Positions 18,264-25,600 of a stretch of 38,386 nucleotides of DNA are shown piece after piece. A program made the position numbers and the translations under genes. This DNA is from Nereida sp. MMG025 (GTDB lineage Bacteria; Pseudomonadota; Alphaproteobacteria; Rhodobacterales; Rhodobacteraceae): contig NZ_JAKFZN010000011.1 of the NCBI RefSeq assembly GCF_021654165.1, positions 1 to 38,386 on the forward strand, read 5' to 3'. The notes beneath the pieces are model-generated. The model ran no database searches. It saw nothing but the letters and a program-made list of their open reading frames with translations, and was not told where the DNA came from. How positions within the stretch are numbered: the stretch's first letter is position 1; each line of letters opens with the position of its first letter.

Positions 18264-19121
18264 TTACGCCGCTTTTTGATCGGCAAAGGCCGTGAGCGTA
18301 CCCATGTGCCCTGCCGCAAAGGCGCGTTTGAACCCTGCGAGTTCTTCCGCGTTCGAGGCCACGAAAGGCCCGCCAAACCGAGGCTCTTGATGCAGCGGTT
18401 CACCGGCGAAGAGCATGAAACGTGCGCCTTGTTCACCTGCCTTCATAGCAAGTGTTTCGTTGCCACGTTCAGTAAAGATCACATCACCCGCGTTTGCCAT
18501 CTGCCCATCCACCTCAACTGTCCCAGCTAAAACGTGAACGTATGCCGTCTCTGTCGGTGTCAGGTCTTGTACAAAAGGCGCATTCTTTTTCAGATTCGCA
18601 TCGATTAGACGAAACTGCGTCGGGATATCAACCGGCGATGTGATGCCATTCGATGCACCGGCCAGAACACGGATCGATTGCGTATCATTCACAAGCGATG
18701 GCACATTTTCATCGGTCAGATGAAGGGCCGAAGGTGCATCTTGCCGATGATCGTTGGGCAGGTCGATCCAGATTTGGAACCCAAGAGCTGATTTACCAGC
18801 AACAACATTCGTCTCCTCATGCTGGAGCCCCCTGCCTGCGACGGTGACGTGCAATTCGCCGGGTGCGATGACATTCGAGAACCCCGTGCTGTCTTGGTTC
18901 ACAAAGCCAGTTTCACTTTCCGGCAAAATATAGGTCATGACCGCAAAGCCCGCGTGGGGGTGAGGCGGGAAAACCGGACCCTTCATGTCAAACAGGCTGG
19001 CGATCAGGAACGGATCCATCCGCGCGCCGACATTCATGCGGGTGACATCATGGCTAGAGATCAGAGGCGCATCGAGGCCTTTTGGTGCGGTGAAGATGCT
19101 TTCAACGTTACGCTGTGTCAT
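18264..19121 (-). CDS. Pirin family protein (cupin, possible quercetinase-type dioxygenase)
   Basis: 285 residues from the ATG at 19121, which follows AAAGGAAAG. The frame extends to 19190, but that prefix lies in the divergent promoter region. It has the pirin metal site in the N-terminal cupin: His54 and His56 in PHPHAGF, His101 and Glu103 in VAGRGLQHEE. The second cupin follows, ending with GPFVASNAEE. Bacterial pirins oxidise flavonols such as quercetin or act as redox-sensitive regulators. First gene of the minus-strand cluster and divergent from a LysR gene, the classic arrangement for a LysR-controlled operon. Confidence 0.92.
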   Translation of the reverse strand: MTQRNVESIFTAPKGLDAPLISSHDVTRMNVGARMDPFLIASLFDMKGPVFPPHPHAGFAVMTYILPESETGFVNQDSTGFSNVIAPGELHVTVAGRGLQHEETNVVAGKSALGFQIWIDLPNDHRQDAPSALHLTDENVPSLVNDTQSIRVLAGASNGITSPVDIPTQFRLIDANLKKNAPFVQDLTPTETAYVHVLAGTVEVDGQMANAGDVIFTERGNETLAMKAGEQGARFMLFAGEPLHQEPRFGGPFVASNAEELAGFKRAFAAGHMGTLTAFADQKAA

Positions 19122-19230
19122 TTGTCTTTCCTTTGGTTTGATGCGTTGAGAAAGAGATAGAACAAACCAATAAAAATAATTAGTCAGCAAAAATGGTTTT
19201 CATCGTTCATAAATCTGGATAATAGAAAAT
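19122..19230. promoter_or_regulatory. Divergent promoter region between the pirin operon and the LysR gene
   Basis: 109 AT-rich bases separate the divergent pirin and LysR starts. LysR-type regulators usually bind such a shared region and control both directions. I see several T-N11-A candidates because of the AT richness, so I do not name one operator. The six-gene cluster is probably transcribed from here. Confidence 0.55.
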
Positions 19231-20127
19231 ATGGATATCAACACACTTCGCGAGTTCGTCGCCGTGGTCAAAGCTGGTTCTTTCGCAAGCGCCGCTGCAG
19301 AGCTCGGCACACCGAAATCCACCGTGTCGAAACGCGTGCAGGACTTAGAGGCCGACCTTGGCGTGCGACTAATCGAACGCACCACACGGGCCTTACGGCT
19401 CTCAGCTGAAGGCGCCGCCCTTTTGCCTCGGGCTGAGCGTATTCTTTCCGACGCACGTGAAGCCGAACGGCTTATTGCATCTGGTAGCTCAGAGCCTGAG
19501 GGGCATCTGCGCATCCGCATGCCATCGCTTTTTGCGCAAGCCTTTGGCGGCAGGATTATTGCCGACTGCTATGCCGCGCATCCGAAGATCACGCTTGAGA
19601 TCGTGTTGCTGGACCGCGATGTGGATCTTTTGGCGGAAGGGTTTGATGGCGGCGTTTTTATCGGACCGCTGGATGACAGTGGTCGGGCGGCGCGCATTCT
19701 TGCAGAAGCCGAAACCGTCCCTGTTGCAGCGCCCCAACTGCTCGAAACGCAAGGGCACCCGGACACAGCCGACGACTTATCCCGATTTCCGGCCCTGATC
19801 ATGGGTCGCGGGCCAGAGATAACATGGTCGCTCTTCCGGGATGGGCGCAAAATAAAGGCGAAGGTCAACGCACAGGCATCTGTGACGTCTCTATATGTCC
19901 TGAAAGAGGCGGCACTCGCCGGTGCAGGCATCGCTTACCTGCCAGAGTTTGTCGTGGAAAGGCATCTTGCCACCGGGGAACTTACACGGTTGCTACCTGA
20001 CTTGACCGGTGTCCGGATCCCAATCTCGTTCGTCTACCCGTCGCCACATTCCATCACGGCACGCCTTCGCGCGTTCATCGATGTGCTGACTGCGCAATTT
20101 CCAGACCGTGGGTTGCCGCCAGTATGA
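19231..20127 (+). CDS. LysR-family transcriptional regulator
   Basis: 298 residues, the family length. The N-terminal winged helix-turn-helix is plain: LREFVAVVKAGSFASAAAEL, then TPKSTVSKRVQDLEADLGVR. The C-terminal half is the periplasmic-binding-protein-like effector domain, with LPEFVVERHLATGELTRLLP near the end. It is transcribed away from the pirin-MFS-wrbA cluster and is the likely regulator of it. The resemblance is to the subgroup that controls oxidoreductase and exporter genes in response to electrophiles; the inducer is not known. Confidence 0.93.
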   Translation: MDINTLREFVAVVKAGSFASAAAELGTPKSTVSKRVQDLEADLGVRLIERTTRALRLSAEGAALLPRAERILSDAREAERLIASGSSEPEGHLRIRMPSLFAQAFGGRIIADCYAAHPKITLEIVLLDRDVDLLAEGFDGGVFIGPLDDSGRAARILAEAETVPVAAPQLLETQGHPDTADDLSRFPALIMGRGPEITWSLFRDGRKIKAKVNAQASVTSLYVLKEAALAGAGIAYLPEFVVERHLATGELTRLLPDLTGVRIPISFVYPSPHSITARLRAFIDVLTAQFPDRGLPPV

Positions 20128-20583
20128 ACGAAAATAGCGCGCTTTTTTCTAGGCGAGTGACCCTTTGCGTTTAGTCAACGGTAAGGTCGTACAAAGCTTT
20201 TGGTAAAATATTATCCTTGCTACGCACCGCAGCGAAAGCTGCATTTCTGACTAGCCAAATTCAGCTGGATCAAACGACCGCTTATGTGAAGTACATTGAA
20301 AAGCCAAAAGCCTGCCAATGAACCTGCACCGAATTTTAAGAAGATGCAGCATTTTTCACCCTGCAAACACACGCAGCAAGAAAACAAAACTCATAGAAGG
20401 GACTCAAAACCGTTTTTCCGTGCACTTTGAACGAATATCGTCTAACCTAAATGTTTTCGCTGGCAACGCCCATTCTGGCGCTTAACTGACTCTGGTCATT
20501 GTAACTGAATGCTGCGTACGCAGACCGGTCAGTGGGCATTTAGGACTACAGTTTTTCGCTATCACAAGCTGAGGCTTCATCGC
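20128..20583. other. Gene-free stretch between the LysR gene and the CRISPR remnant
   Basis: About 450 bases with no convincing ORF on either strand. One perfect stem with a GAAA tetraloop (GCAGC at 20229-20233, GCTGC at 20238-20242) stands out and contains the motif GCAGCGAAAG seen elsewhere in the window. In type II-C loci a tracrRNA can lie near the array, so I looked for an anti-repeat complementary to the repeats at 20584 and 20650. I found none longer than a few bases. Confidence 0.4.
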
Positions 20584-20685
20584 GTTGCGGCTGGACCTTG
20601 AATTTTGAACAGCTACAATTCATTGTCCTGATTGGATTCTGTATCTTTGGTTGCGGCTGGACCTTGAATTTTGAACAGCTACAAT
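20584..20685 (+). CRISPR. Minimal type II-C-like CRISPR array: two repeats, one spacer
   Basis: Two identical 36-base repeats at 20584-20619 and 20650-20685 flank a 30-base spacer at 20620-20649. A 66-base period is the norm for type II arrays. Each repeat begins GTTGCGGCTGGACC and ends GAACAGCTACAAT. The terminal GCTACAAT matches the conserved 3' end of Neisseria and Campylobacter II-C repeats, where TACAAT serves as a -10 box. The array lies 73 bases beyond the cas2 stop. The + orientation is chosen from the TACAAT end, so the array would be read toward cas2, as described for other II-C loci. No further repeats are convincing. Confidence 0.85.
20614..20619 (+). promoter_or_regulatory. Candidate repeat-embedded -10 box
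   Basis: TACAAT closes each repeat (also 20680-20685). TGGACC, 16 bases upstream inside the same repeat, matches four of six -35 consensus positions. Neisseria meningitidis and Campylobacter II-C repeats are known to start crRNA transcription from such internal promoters. Function here is inferred. Confidence 0.4.
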
Positions 20686-20758
20686 AGTTCGCCCGTTAAG
20701 CCCTTGTTATTCAAAGAATTTAACGGGCATCTATTCGTAGATTGCAAAGCGAATCGCA

Positions 20759-21103
20759 TCAAAACAAAACCAGCTGCTCTGGATTCTTACGGGCGCGTTT
20801 GCGGCCTTGATCCGAGAAGTGGATAATATCACGGTATTGGCGGTCGGTGAAGTTCAAGATTTGGATGTCCCCCGCATCGGGCAAATGCCGTTCAATACGG
20901 TTCACCCGTGTTGCAAAGGCTTCTTTGCCATTAACGAACCGAGCATAGACGGAGAACTGGCTTCGCTCAAAGCCTTCGTCCAACAAGAAATTGCGGAATG
21001 CAGTCGCGGCACTGCGCTGCGGCTTCGTATCCGTGGGCAAATCAAACATTACAAGAATCCACATCAATCTGTATCCCGACAAATGAGTAACGGTGTTTTT
21101 CAA
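20759..21103 (-). CDS. cas2: CRISPR-associated Cas2, type II
   Basis: Small metal-dependent ferredoxin-fold protein that forms the spacer-integration complex with Cas1. 114 residues with the Cas2 core WILVMFDLPTDT (catalytic-type Asp at about 20), then FLLDEGFERSQFSVYARF, and the C-terminal NPEQLVLF common in type II Cas2. The ATG overlaps the cas1 stop as ATGA. It appears intact, but its partner Cas1 is truncated and no Cas9 is in the window, so spacer acquisition is unlikely to work. Confidence 0.93.
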   Translation of the reverse strand: MKNTVTHLSGYRLMWILVMFDLPTDTKPQRSAATAFRNFLLDEGFERSQFSVYARFVNGKEAFATRVNRIERHLPDAGDIQILNFTDRQYRDIIHFSDQGRKRARKNPEQLVLF

Positions 21104-21805
21104 GTCCCCAACCCCGCTAGCGTCAGTGGATCGGGCGGATGCGGCAGGGCCAGGTTCAGCTTGCCTGCTTCAAAACTCTGACCCAGCGAGGTTGCCAGCT
21201 TCATGAGCGCGACCGAAACCGGCGTCACCCCTTCCCCAAGCGGAAGGTCGGTTGCAATCAAACGGGCAAGCGCCAGTTTGGCGGTGCTGTCGACTTGCAC
21301 ACCACTGTCAGCCACAATCGACCTGACCGCGCAATCGACAAGCGGGCGAAACGGCTCCATCAAATCATCGGCAAGGGCAAAGGCATTGCCACGGTTAGCA
21401 TGAAACAATCCGATCGTAGGGTGCAAACCCGCAGCAACTACAGCCCGCGCCGTTGCAGCGCGCAAAACGGTATAGCCGTAATTCAACAACGCATTTTCAT
21501 TCCCCTGTCCCGCGTCGCGGCGAAAGTCTAGCCCCATCATACGCGGCCAGTAATACCGCGCTGCCTGGGCTTCGATATTGGTGCTGTCACCTGAAGTGAT
21601 CTTGCGGATCATCATGGACAAAGGCGCGGTCGGCTCGCCAATTGCATCGAGAGCAGCGGCCTGCATGGCGACCTTAGCGGCAACAACCTGCTTCCAAGCC
21701 TGCTTGATAAGTGGCGTTTTTGCCTGCCACTGTGCGCGCATACGGGCACCTTGAGCATAATGCCCTTCCAGCGGCATCAGAACGGATTTCGGCGCGTGGT
21801 CAGGC
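21100..21805 (-). pseudogene. cas1: cas1 remnant, N-terminally truncated (type II)
   Basis: The open part (21100-21777, 225 residues from MPLEGHYAQG) matches the C-terminal three-quarters of type II Cas1. All three metal-site residues remain: Glu in GQGNENALLNYGY, His in GLFHANRGNA, Glu in DDLMEPFRP. In-frame Cas1-like sequence (PKSVLMPLEGH) extends back to about 21805, where it meets a TAG and then IS6-type DNA. About 70 N-terminal residues, the beta-sheet dimerisation domain, are therefore missing; typical type II Cas1 has about 300. The start of the remaining ORF is a fortuitous internal Met. It is followed by cas2 with a 4-base overlap. The missing 5' end and absent cas9 mark a deletion at the IS junction. 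Confidence 0.88.
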
Positions 21806-22246
21806 TAAAGGCGACCATCTGCTGCACGGCAGGGCATTGCGCCGCAATGTCCCGAGAGGGAGGCCGTTTGTATCAACGGCTCGCCACAGACACCGCCACA
21901 TATCGCCAACCCGAATGTATGTCTCATCAACGTACCAGTCGAGGCTTGTCCAGCGCAGATGATTGTCTGTGCGTTTGGTCAGTTTCGGGCCGAACCTTTG
22001 AACCCAACGATACACGGCCGACTGATCAATGGTGTTCCCTCGCTCTGGCAGCATATCCAGCACGCCCTGATAGAACGGCGGATAGCGCAGAAATTAACAC
22101 GCCGTGCAAAGGATAGTCTCACTAGGAAAGCGGTGGCATTGGAACGGGAAGCTCCGCGGCATCAGAGACCTCGACCAAAGCTGGCCGAAACCACCTTTCA
22201 ATGCCACAGTGCCCAACTCGTCGTGCTCAACCCTAGTGTACAATAG
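21806..22246 (-). pseudogene. Decayed IS6-family transposase fragment
   Basis: Reading leftwards, HRFPSETILC (about 22125-22096) is the start-proximal region of IS6-type transposases. An in-frame TAA (22096-22094) interrupts it. The frame then continues with FLRYPPFYQGVLDMLPERG, YRWVQRFGPKL and VDETYIRVGDMWRCLWRAVD, which contains the first catalytic Asp of the DDE domain. Similarity stops at about 21885, so the rest of the catalytic core is gone and the following DNA runs into cas1. It is therefore both prematurely stopped and truncated. A 7-bp perfect palindrome (CATTGCG at 21835, CGCAATG at 21843) lies in the joint. This element probably removed cas9 and the start of cas1. Confidence 0.78.
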
Positions 22247-22341
22247 TGTGAAGATTCTCTAACCCACGCGTACGCACTGTTTACTATTTTTTAGGGTATT
22301 CTTCCGATATTTACGAAGCAGCCTTTTAGAGGGGATTCGTA

Positions 22342-22503
22342 ATGACCGAACACGCTTGGATTTTGTCCGTTTTTGAGGATATTAAGGAGTACTGTGAAGT
22401 TAACGGTCTTGAGCGCTTGTCCTCGCGATTGGTTCACATGCATGGCGAAGTACAAGTATGTTTGGGAAAGCAGGATACGGAAGACACAGACGGTGATTAT
22501 TAA
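22342..22503 (+). CDS. Small ORF of unknown function (53 residues)
   Basis: ATG at 22342 with GAGGGG upstream, stop at 22501. The protein begins MTEHAWILSVFEDIKEYCE and continues through LSSRLVHMHGEVQVC to an acidic end (DTEDTDGDY). No signal peptide or membrane segment. The good ribosome binding site and amphipathic helical look make it a plausible real gene, but I cannot name a family. It is isolated between the IS6 remnant and the IS3 element. Confidence 0.45.
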   Translation: MTEHAWILSVFEDIKEYCEVNGLERLSSRLVHMHGEVQVCLGKQDTEDTDGDY

Positions 22504-22764
22504 GTCAAAGCCGACGTGCCAGCCTGTAAATAACGATGGGTATTGCGCAAGTTGTCGGCTTTTCTACCAATCAAGGTATAGGATCCCTTTAGGTATTTAG
22601 TATCTATCGCCAAAAAAAAGTGATCTAGTTAATTCTAGAACAATACTATCTTTATCTGCATCTTACAAAAATAGCATCGTTCAAATAGTTGTCTGACTAT
22701 CAAGTCAAAGCCAACATCGCGTTTAAAAAGTATTGCGATCTCTGGTCTTTGTCAGAAAGCAGCC
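22504..22764. other. AT-rich gene-free stretch before the IS3 element
   Basis: About 260 bases, markedly more AT-rich than the flanking genes. No ORF with a believable start. It lies between the small ORF at 22342 and the left inverted repeat of the IS3 element. Confidence 0.4.
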
Positions 22765-22794
22765 TGAGGTGCCCCTAGATTTGTAGACGCTTTG
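22765..22794 (+). repeat. Left terminal inverted repeat of the IS3 element
   Basis: It starts TGAGGTGCCCCTAG and then carries TAGACGCTT; the first 14 bases match the right end perfectly in inverted orientation. Confidence 0.85.
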
Positions 22795-22826
22795 CTTGGT
22801 AATTTTGGAACCAAGGAGAGACGGAT

Positions 22827-23108
22827 ATGAACAAGGGCATTCGCTTTACGGATGAGTTTAAGCAGGACGCTGTGGCGCAGGTTGTTGAACGTGGTTACGC
22901 GGTCAGTGAAGTGGCTGAGCGGCTAGGGATCAGCACCAAATCGCTGTACACGTGGAAGGCGCAATTAGCGAAGTCGCCACGTGTCAGATCAGAGGTTGCG
23001 GACCAGGCTGCTGAGATCAGACGGCTGAAGCGCGAACTGGCGCGGGTTACCGAGGAACGCACCATCTTAAAAAAGGCGACCGCGTACTTCGCGCGAGAGT
23101 CTCAGTGA
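22827..23108 (+). CDS. IS3-family transposase OrfA
   Basis: 93 residues: an N-terminal helix-turn-helix ([17 protein letters not shown], then [19 protein letters not shown]) that binds the IS ends, and a leucine-zipper-like helix ([20 protein letters not shown]) for multimerisation. Both are standard for OrfA of IS3 elements. It overlaps orfB by 4 bases (GTGA). Near its 3' end lies the slippery heptamer that would fuse it to OrfB by -1 frameshifting. Confidence 0.93.
   Translation: MNKGIRFTDEFKQDAVAQVVERGYAVSEVAERLGISTKSLYTWKAQLAKSPRVRSEVADQAAEIRRLKRELARVTEERTILKKATAYFARESQ
23069..23075 (+). promoter_or_regulatory. Programmed -1 frameshift slippery site
   Basis: A AAA AAG in the OrfA reading phase. 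After a -1 slip, the frame runs open through the overlap into orfB, so an OrfAB fusion transposase would be made, as is usual in IS3 elements. Confidence 0.75.
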
Positions 23109-23983
23109 GTTACGCGTTTATCGAGGCTCATCGCACAGAGTTTTCTGTGCGATCCATGTGCCGCGTGCTGATGGTCCATTTCAGCGGGTTCTACGCATGG
23201 CTTAAGGAACCGTTAAGCCAGCGTGCCCTTGAAGACGCACGTCAGACGGAGCTGATCCAGCAGGCATGGACCGATTGTGGAAAGGTCTATGGATATCGCA
23301 AATTGGCAGACGACCTGCGCGATGCTGGCGAGACCTGTTCAGAGAACCGTGTGGCACGTTTGGCCAGCTTGGCAGGCATTGCAGCGCAGATCGGATACAA
23401 ACGTCGACCTGGGCGGTATGGTGGCAAACTATCGGTTGTCGCGGACAACACGCTGGATCGGCAGTTCGAAGTTGATACCCCTGATCGTGTTTGGATGACC
23501 GACATTACCTACATCAGGACCCATGAAGGCTGGTCGTACCTCGCTGTGGTCATCGACCTGTTCTCAAGGCGTGTTGTGGGCTAGTCGATGCAATCCCGAA
23601 TGACAACTGATCTGGCCTTACAGGCACTGCTGAGTGCCGTATGGCGGCGCAAACCAAAGCATAGGGTCATGATCCATTCCGACCAAGGGTCACAGTTCAC
23701 TGGCAAAGAGTGGCAATCGTTTCTCAGCAAACACAATCTGGATGCTAGCATGAGTAGGCGTGGGAATTGTCACGACAACGCAGTTGCCGAGAGCTTCTTT
23801 CACTTGCTGAAACGGGAACGCATCAGGCGGCGGACGTACACCACGCGCGACGCAGCAAGGCAGGACGTGTTTGACTACATCGAGATGTTTTACAACCCGA
23901 CCCGCAAGCACACCAACAACGGCATGCTGTCGCCAGTTGACTATGAAACAGAACAGAGGAAAATGAACGAAGCAAGCGTCTAG
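23105..23983 (+). pseudogene. IS3-family transposase OrfB, interrupted by an amber stop
   Basis: OrfB carries the rve/DDE integrase domain. The first catalytic Asp is in WMTDITYI, the second in HSDQGSQFTG, the Glu in NAVAESFFHLLKRE. An in-frame TAG at 23582-23584 follows LFSRRVVG, where related transposases have Trp; TGG to TAG is a single change. The frame continues without shift to the stop at 23981. The two halves are 159 and 131 residues; neither has a complete DDE triad, so the element should be inactive unless the stop is suppressed. The natural stop lies inside the right inverted repeat. Confidence 0.9.
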
Positions 23984-24001
23984 GAAACTAGGGGCACCTC
24001 A
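23972..24001 (-). repeat. Right terminal inverted repeat of the IS3 element
   Basis: Reverse complement starts TGAGGTGCCCCTAG, identical to the left end, and includes TAGACGCTT. It contains the orfB stop codon. Confidence 0.85.
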
Positions 24002-24567
24002 CAAAGCATTTCAATGGTGTCCACATGGTGAATGTTGCTGCAGCAACGGGCGTGGCAACAGGGAATTTCTATAATTTTACCCGATGGGTTCTGAGGGAAG
24101 GTGGTATTTTCGAGCAACGGCCAGAGTTTGAAGATGTGGTTCTTATCCGGCCCGAGCGAATCCGAGGTGCGTCACGTGCAATGGGACCTCTGCAAGAACG
24201 GTTTGGCGTAGAACAGAAGGCAGATGGTGAAGTAGTGCGCAAAGAGCTGCCAGATGTGATGTTCCCTGAGCCTAATCATCCACGCAAAAAGTACTTTGTG
24301 AAGTATGTCGGTAAACATCTGGTTGACTATCCAACACCAATTTCCAGTTTGTCTGTATCTCGTCAGTACCTTGAATTTTCACGCTATGTTCAAGAAAGCT
24401 CCGAAGGCTTTGAAGACGCTGATTTTCCGTCCTATGAAGACCGATTAATTGATATCTACTTCAAAACATTGGAAGATTTAGCCAAGCGTGATTTGATCAC
24501 GGATTGTGACTGGGGAAGAGTTAAAATTATGGGTGTGGAGGAGGCACTTGAATATCTTGCAACCTAG
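24002..24567 (+). pseudogene. 3' remainder of an unknown gene cut by the IS3 element
   Basis: The frame is open from the IS edge (KHFNGVHMVNVAAATG...) to the stop at 24565, with no start site at the boundary; the first internal ATG is at 24025. The 180 residues from there look like genuine soluble protein: charged, no membrane segment, with segments GNFYNFTRWVLREGG, LIRPERIRGASRAM, and HPRKKYFVKYVGKHL followed by DYPTPISSL. I do not recognise the family. The open frame running into the IS strongly suggests that the 5' part was removed or lies elsewhere. No target duplication is seen at the left IS end, so the missing half was probably lost. Confidence 0.6.
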
Positions 24568-24664
24568 GACGATTTGTCACTTTTTCAGAAGGGCTTAGCC
24601 ACCTTCAAATGTCGGGCTATTTTCTAGTTCAGTAGATGCTCCGCGTTGCTCAGGTTGTCAGACG

Positions 24665-24999
24665 TCAGCGCTTATGGGTCCAAATAGGGTCATTTGCTAA
24701 GAGAGGGTTTGGCTCATCTTGTTGGTTTGATTGTGCGGCGTGTTTGCGGTGATGCAAGCGTCGCGCTTCGAGCGTCTTTCGTTTGATCCTTTCACGTTGT
24801 TTCAGGATGACTTTGTCACGCCCGAAGTACACGTCGGCGGGTGTGACGTTGTTGATGATCTCGTGATAGCGCTGATGATTGTAGTGATGGACGAAGGCTT
24901 CGATCTGGTCTTCAAGGTCACCTGGCAGGAAGTAGTTCTCGAGCGAGATGCGGTTCTTGAGGGTTTGATGCCAACGTTTGATCTTGCCCTGGGTTCAGA
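24665..24999 (-). pseudogene. C-terminal fragment of an IS3-type transposase (integrase core)
   Basis: Reading leftwards from about 24999, the minus strand encodes QGKIKRWHQTLKNR, LENYFLPGDLEDQIEAF, HHYNHQRYHE and TPADVYFGR. This is the distal end of the rve domain, with the catalytic Glu position already lost, and a basic tail ending at the TGA at 24665. Upstream the frame closes at once. No orfA and no matching ends are visible, so this is a relic of a different element from the one at 22765. Confidence 0.8.
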
Positions 25000-25041
25000 C
25001 CAACTTCGCCGTTTCCGTCCTTTACTCATAAATCCGCCCCG

Positions 25042-25068
25042 TAGTGTCCACTTTTTTAGTGGACACTA
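25042..25068. repeat. Perfect 10-bp inverted repeat with T-rich loop
   Basis: TAGTGTCCAC (25042-25051) and GTGGACACTA (25059-25068) flank a 7-base loop TTTTTTA. It lies about 40 bases beyond the transposase fragment at 24665-24999. It could be two abutted ends of the lost element, or a hairpin terminator. I favour an IS end because TGTCCACTTTTTT-type termini are common in this IS group (recalled, not checked). Confidence 0.55.
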
Positions 25069-25198
25069 AGCACGCAGCGCATGGCCCCGTTAGGTCGAGC
25101 GCAACGGATGTTACCGCAACGCATATTTGATCTCGCTATATTTCTTAGCCTTCGTTGAGTCGTAGGCCAAATACCAGCGCCCACGCACTGCCAATCAT

Positions 25199-25438
25199 CT
25201 AAACGCCCCAGTCTCTATCGTTCTTTAATATCCGCACGAGCGCATCGAAGTGGATTTCCCGTTTCTGTTCCTCCGTGAGATCTGGCCATGCCTTCGAGAC
25301 TGCCTGCGGCCCGTGGACGTCCCACATCACCACATGTGCACCTGTAGTCCAGCGATATACCCAACCGACAATGCTATACCCATCGGTCCCGATTAGATTG
25401 GCGATCGCGACGCCCTCACCTCTATCATCGTTCACCAT
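25199..25438 (-). CDS. Small hypothetical protein (79 residues)
   Basis: The protein begins MVNDDRGEGVAIANLIG and has an aromatic middle (GWVYRWTTGAHVVMWDVHG) and an acidic/basic C-terminal helix (PDLTEEQKREIHFDALVRIL). No signal or membrane segment, and no family I recognise. Its ATG overlaps the stop of the 41-residue ORF upstream (ATGGTGA), implying coupled translation with it and with the XRE regulator gene further up. Confidence 0.5.
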   Translation of the reverse strand: MVNDDRGEGVAIANLIGTDGYSIVGWVYRWTTGAHVVMWDVHGPQAVSKAWPDLTEEQKREIHFDALVRILKNDRDWGV

Positions 25439-25557
25439 TTACTGACTTCCTGAACTTTGGCTTGCAAGTGCGGCATCATGCTTCGAAGCGCCTGCCTGCA
25501 CGTCGTGGCGCAATTGGTAGATAATGCTAACTGCTCCTGCTTCGGGAGATCACTCAT
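25432..25557 (-). CDS. Very small ORF (41 residues) coupled to the 79-residue gene
   Basis: ATG at 25557, stop overlapping the next start. It begins MSDLPKQEQLALSTNC and ends in a helix (QALRSMMPHLQAKVQEVSKW). The ribosome binding site is weak. The tight overlap with the next gene and 43-base spacing from the regulator suggest it is real, but it is short enough to be chance. Confidence 0.35.
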   Translation of the reverse strand: MSDLPKQEQLALSTNCATTCRQALRSMMPHLQAKVQEVSKW

Positions 25558-25600
25558 TTTGGGGACGCCCAATGCGTTGCGTCCTAAAATCTTGATGCTC

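Larger units (their letters stand above)
22765..24001 (+). mobile_element. IS3-family insertion sequence (1237 bp) with amber-interrupted orfB
   Basis: The ends are imperfect inverted repeats: TGAGGTGCCCCTAG at 22765 is identical to the reverse complement of the right end at 24001. After a 5-base mismatch block, TAGACGCTT also matches on both sides. Inside are orfA, a slippery site and orfB in the usual IS3 order. The bases flanking the two ends do not form an obvious 3-4 bp target duplication, so one flank has been rearranged or the element is old. The amber stop in orfB suggests it no longer makes its own full transposase. Confidence 0.88.

Noticed and set aside
20229-20242. Hairpin with GAAA loop as a tracrRNA piece
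   Set aside because: No anti-repeat complementary to the CRISPR repeat is nearby, and the motif recurs elsewhere in unrelated non-coding DNA.
20517-20552. Possible third, degenerate CRISPR repeat at about the right spacing
   Set aside because: Only the last seven bases (CTACAGT versus CTACAAT) resemble the repeat; the rest matches at chance level and the spacing is off by one.
22761-24005. Target-site duplication around the IS3 element
   Set aside because: The three or four bases outside each end (GCC and CAA) do not match.
25500-25553. tRNA-like A-box (TGGCGCAATTGG, then GTAGA) on the plus strand
   Set aside because: No T-arm GGTTCGA, no matching acceptor or anticodon stems; it lies within the coding strand complement of small ORFs.
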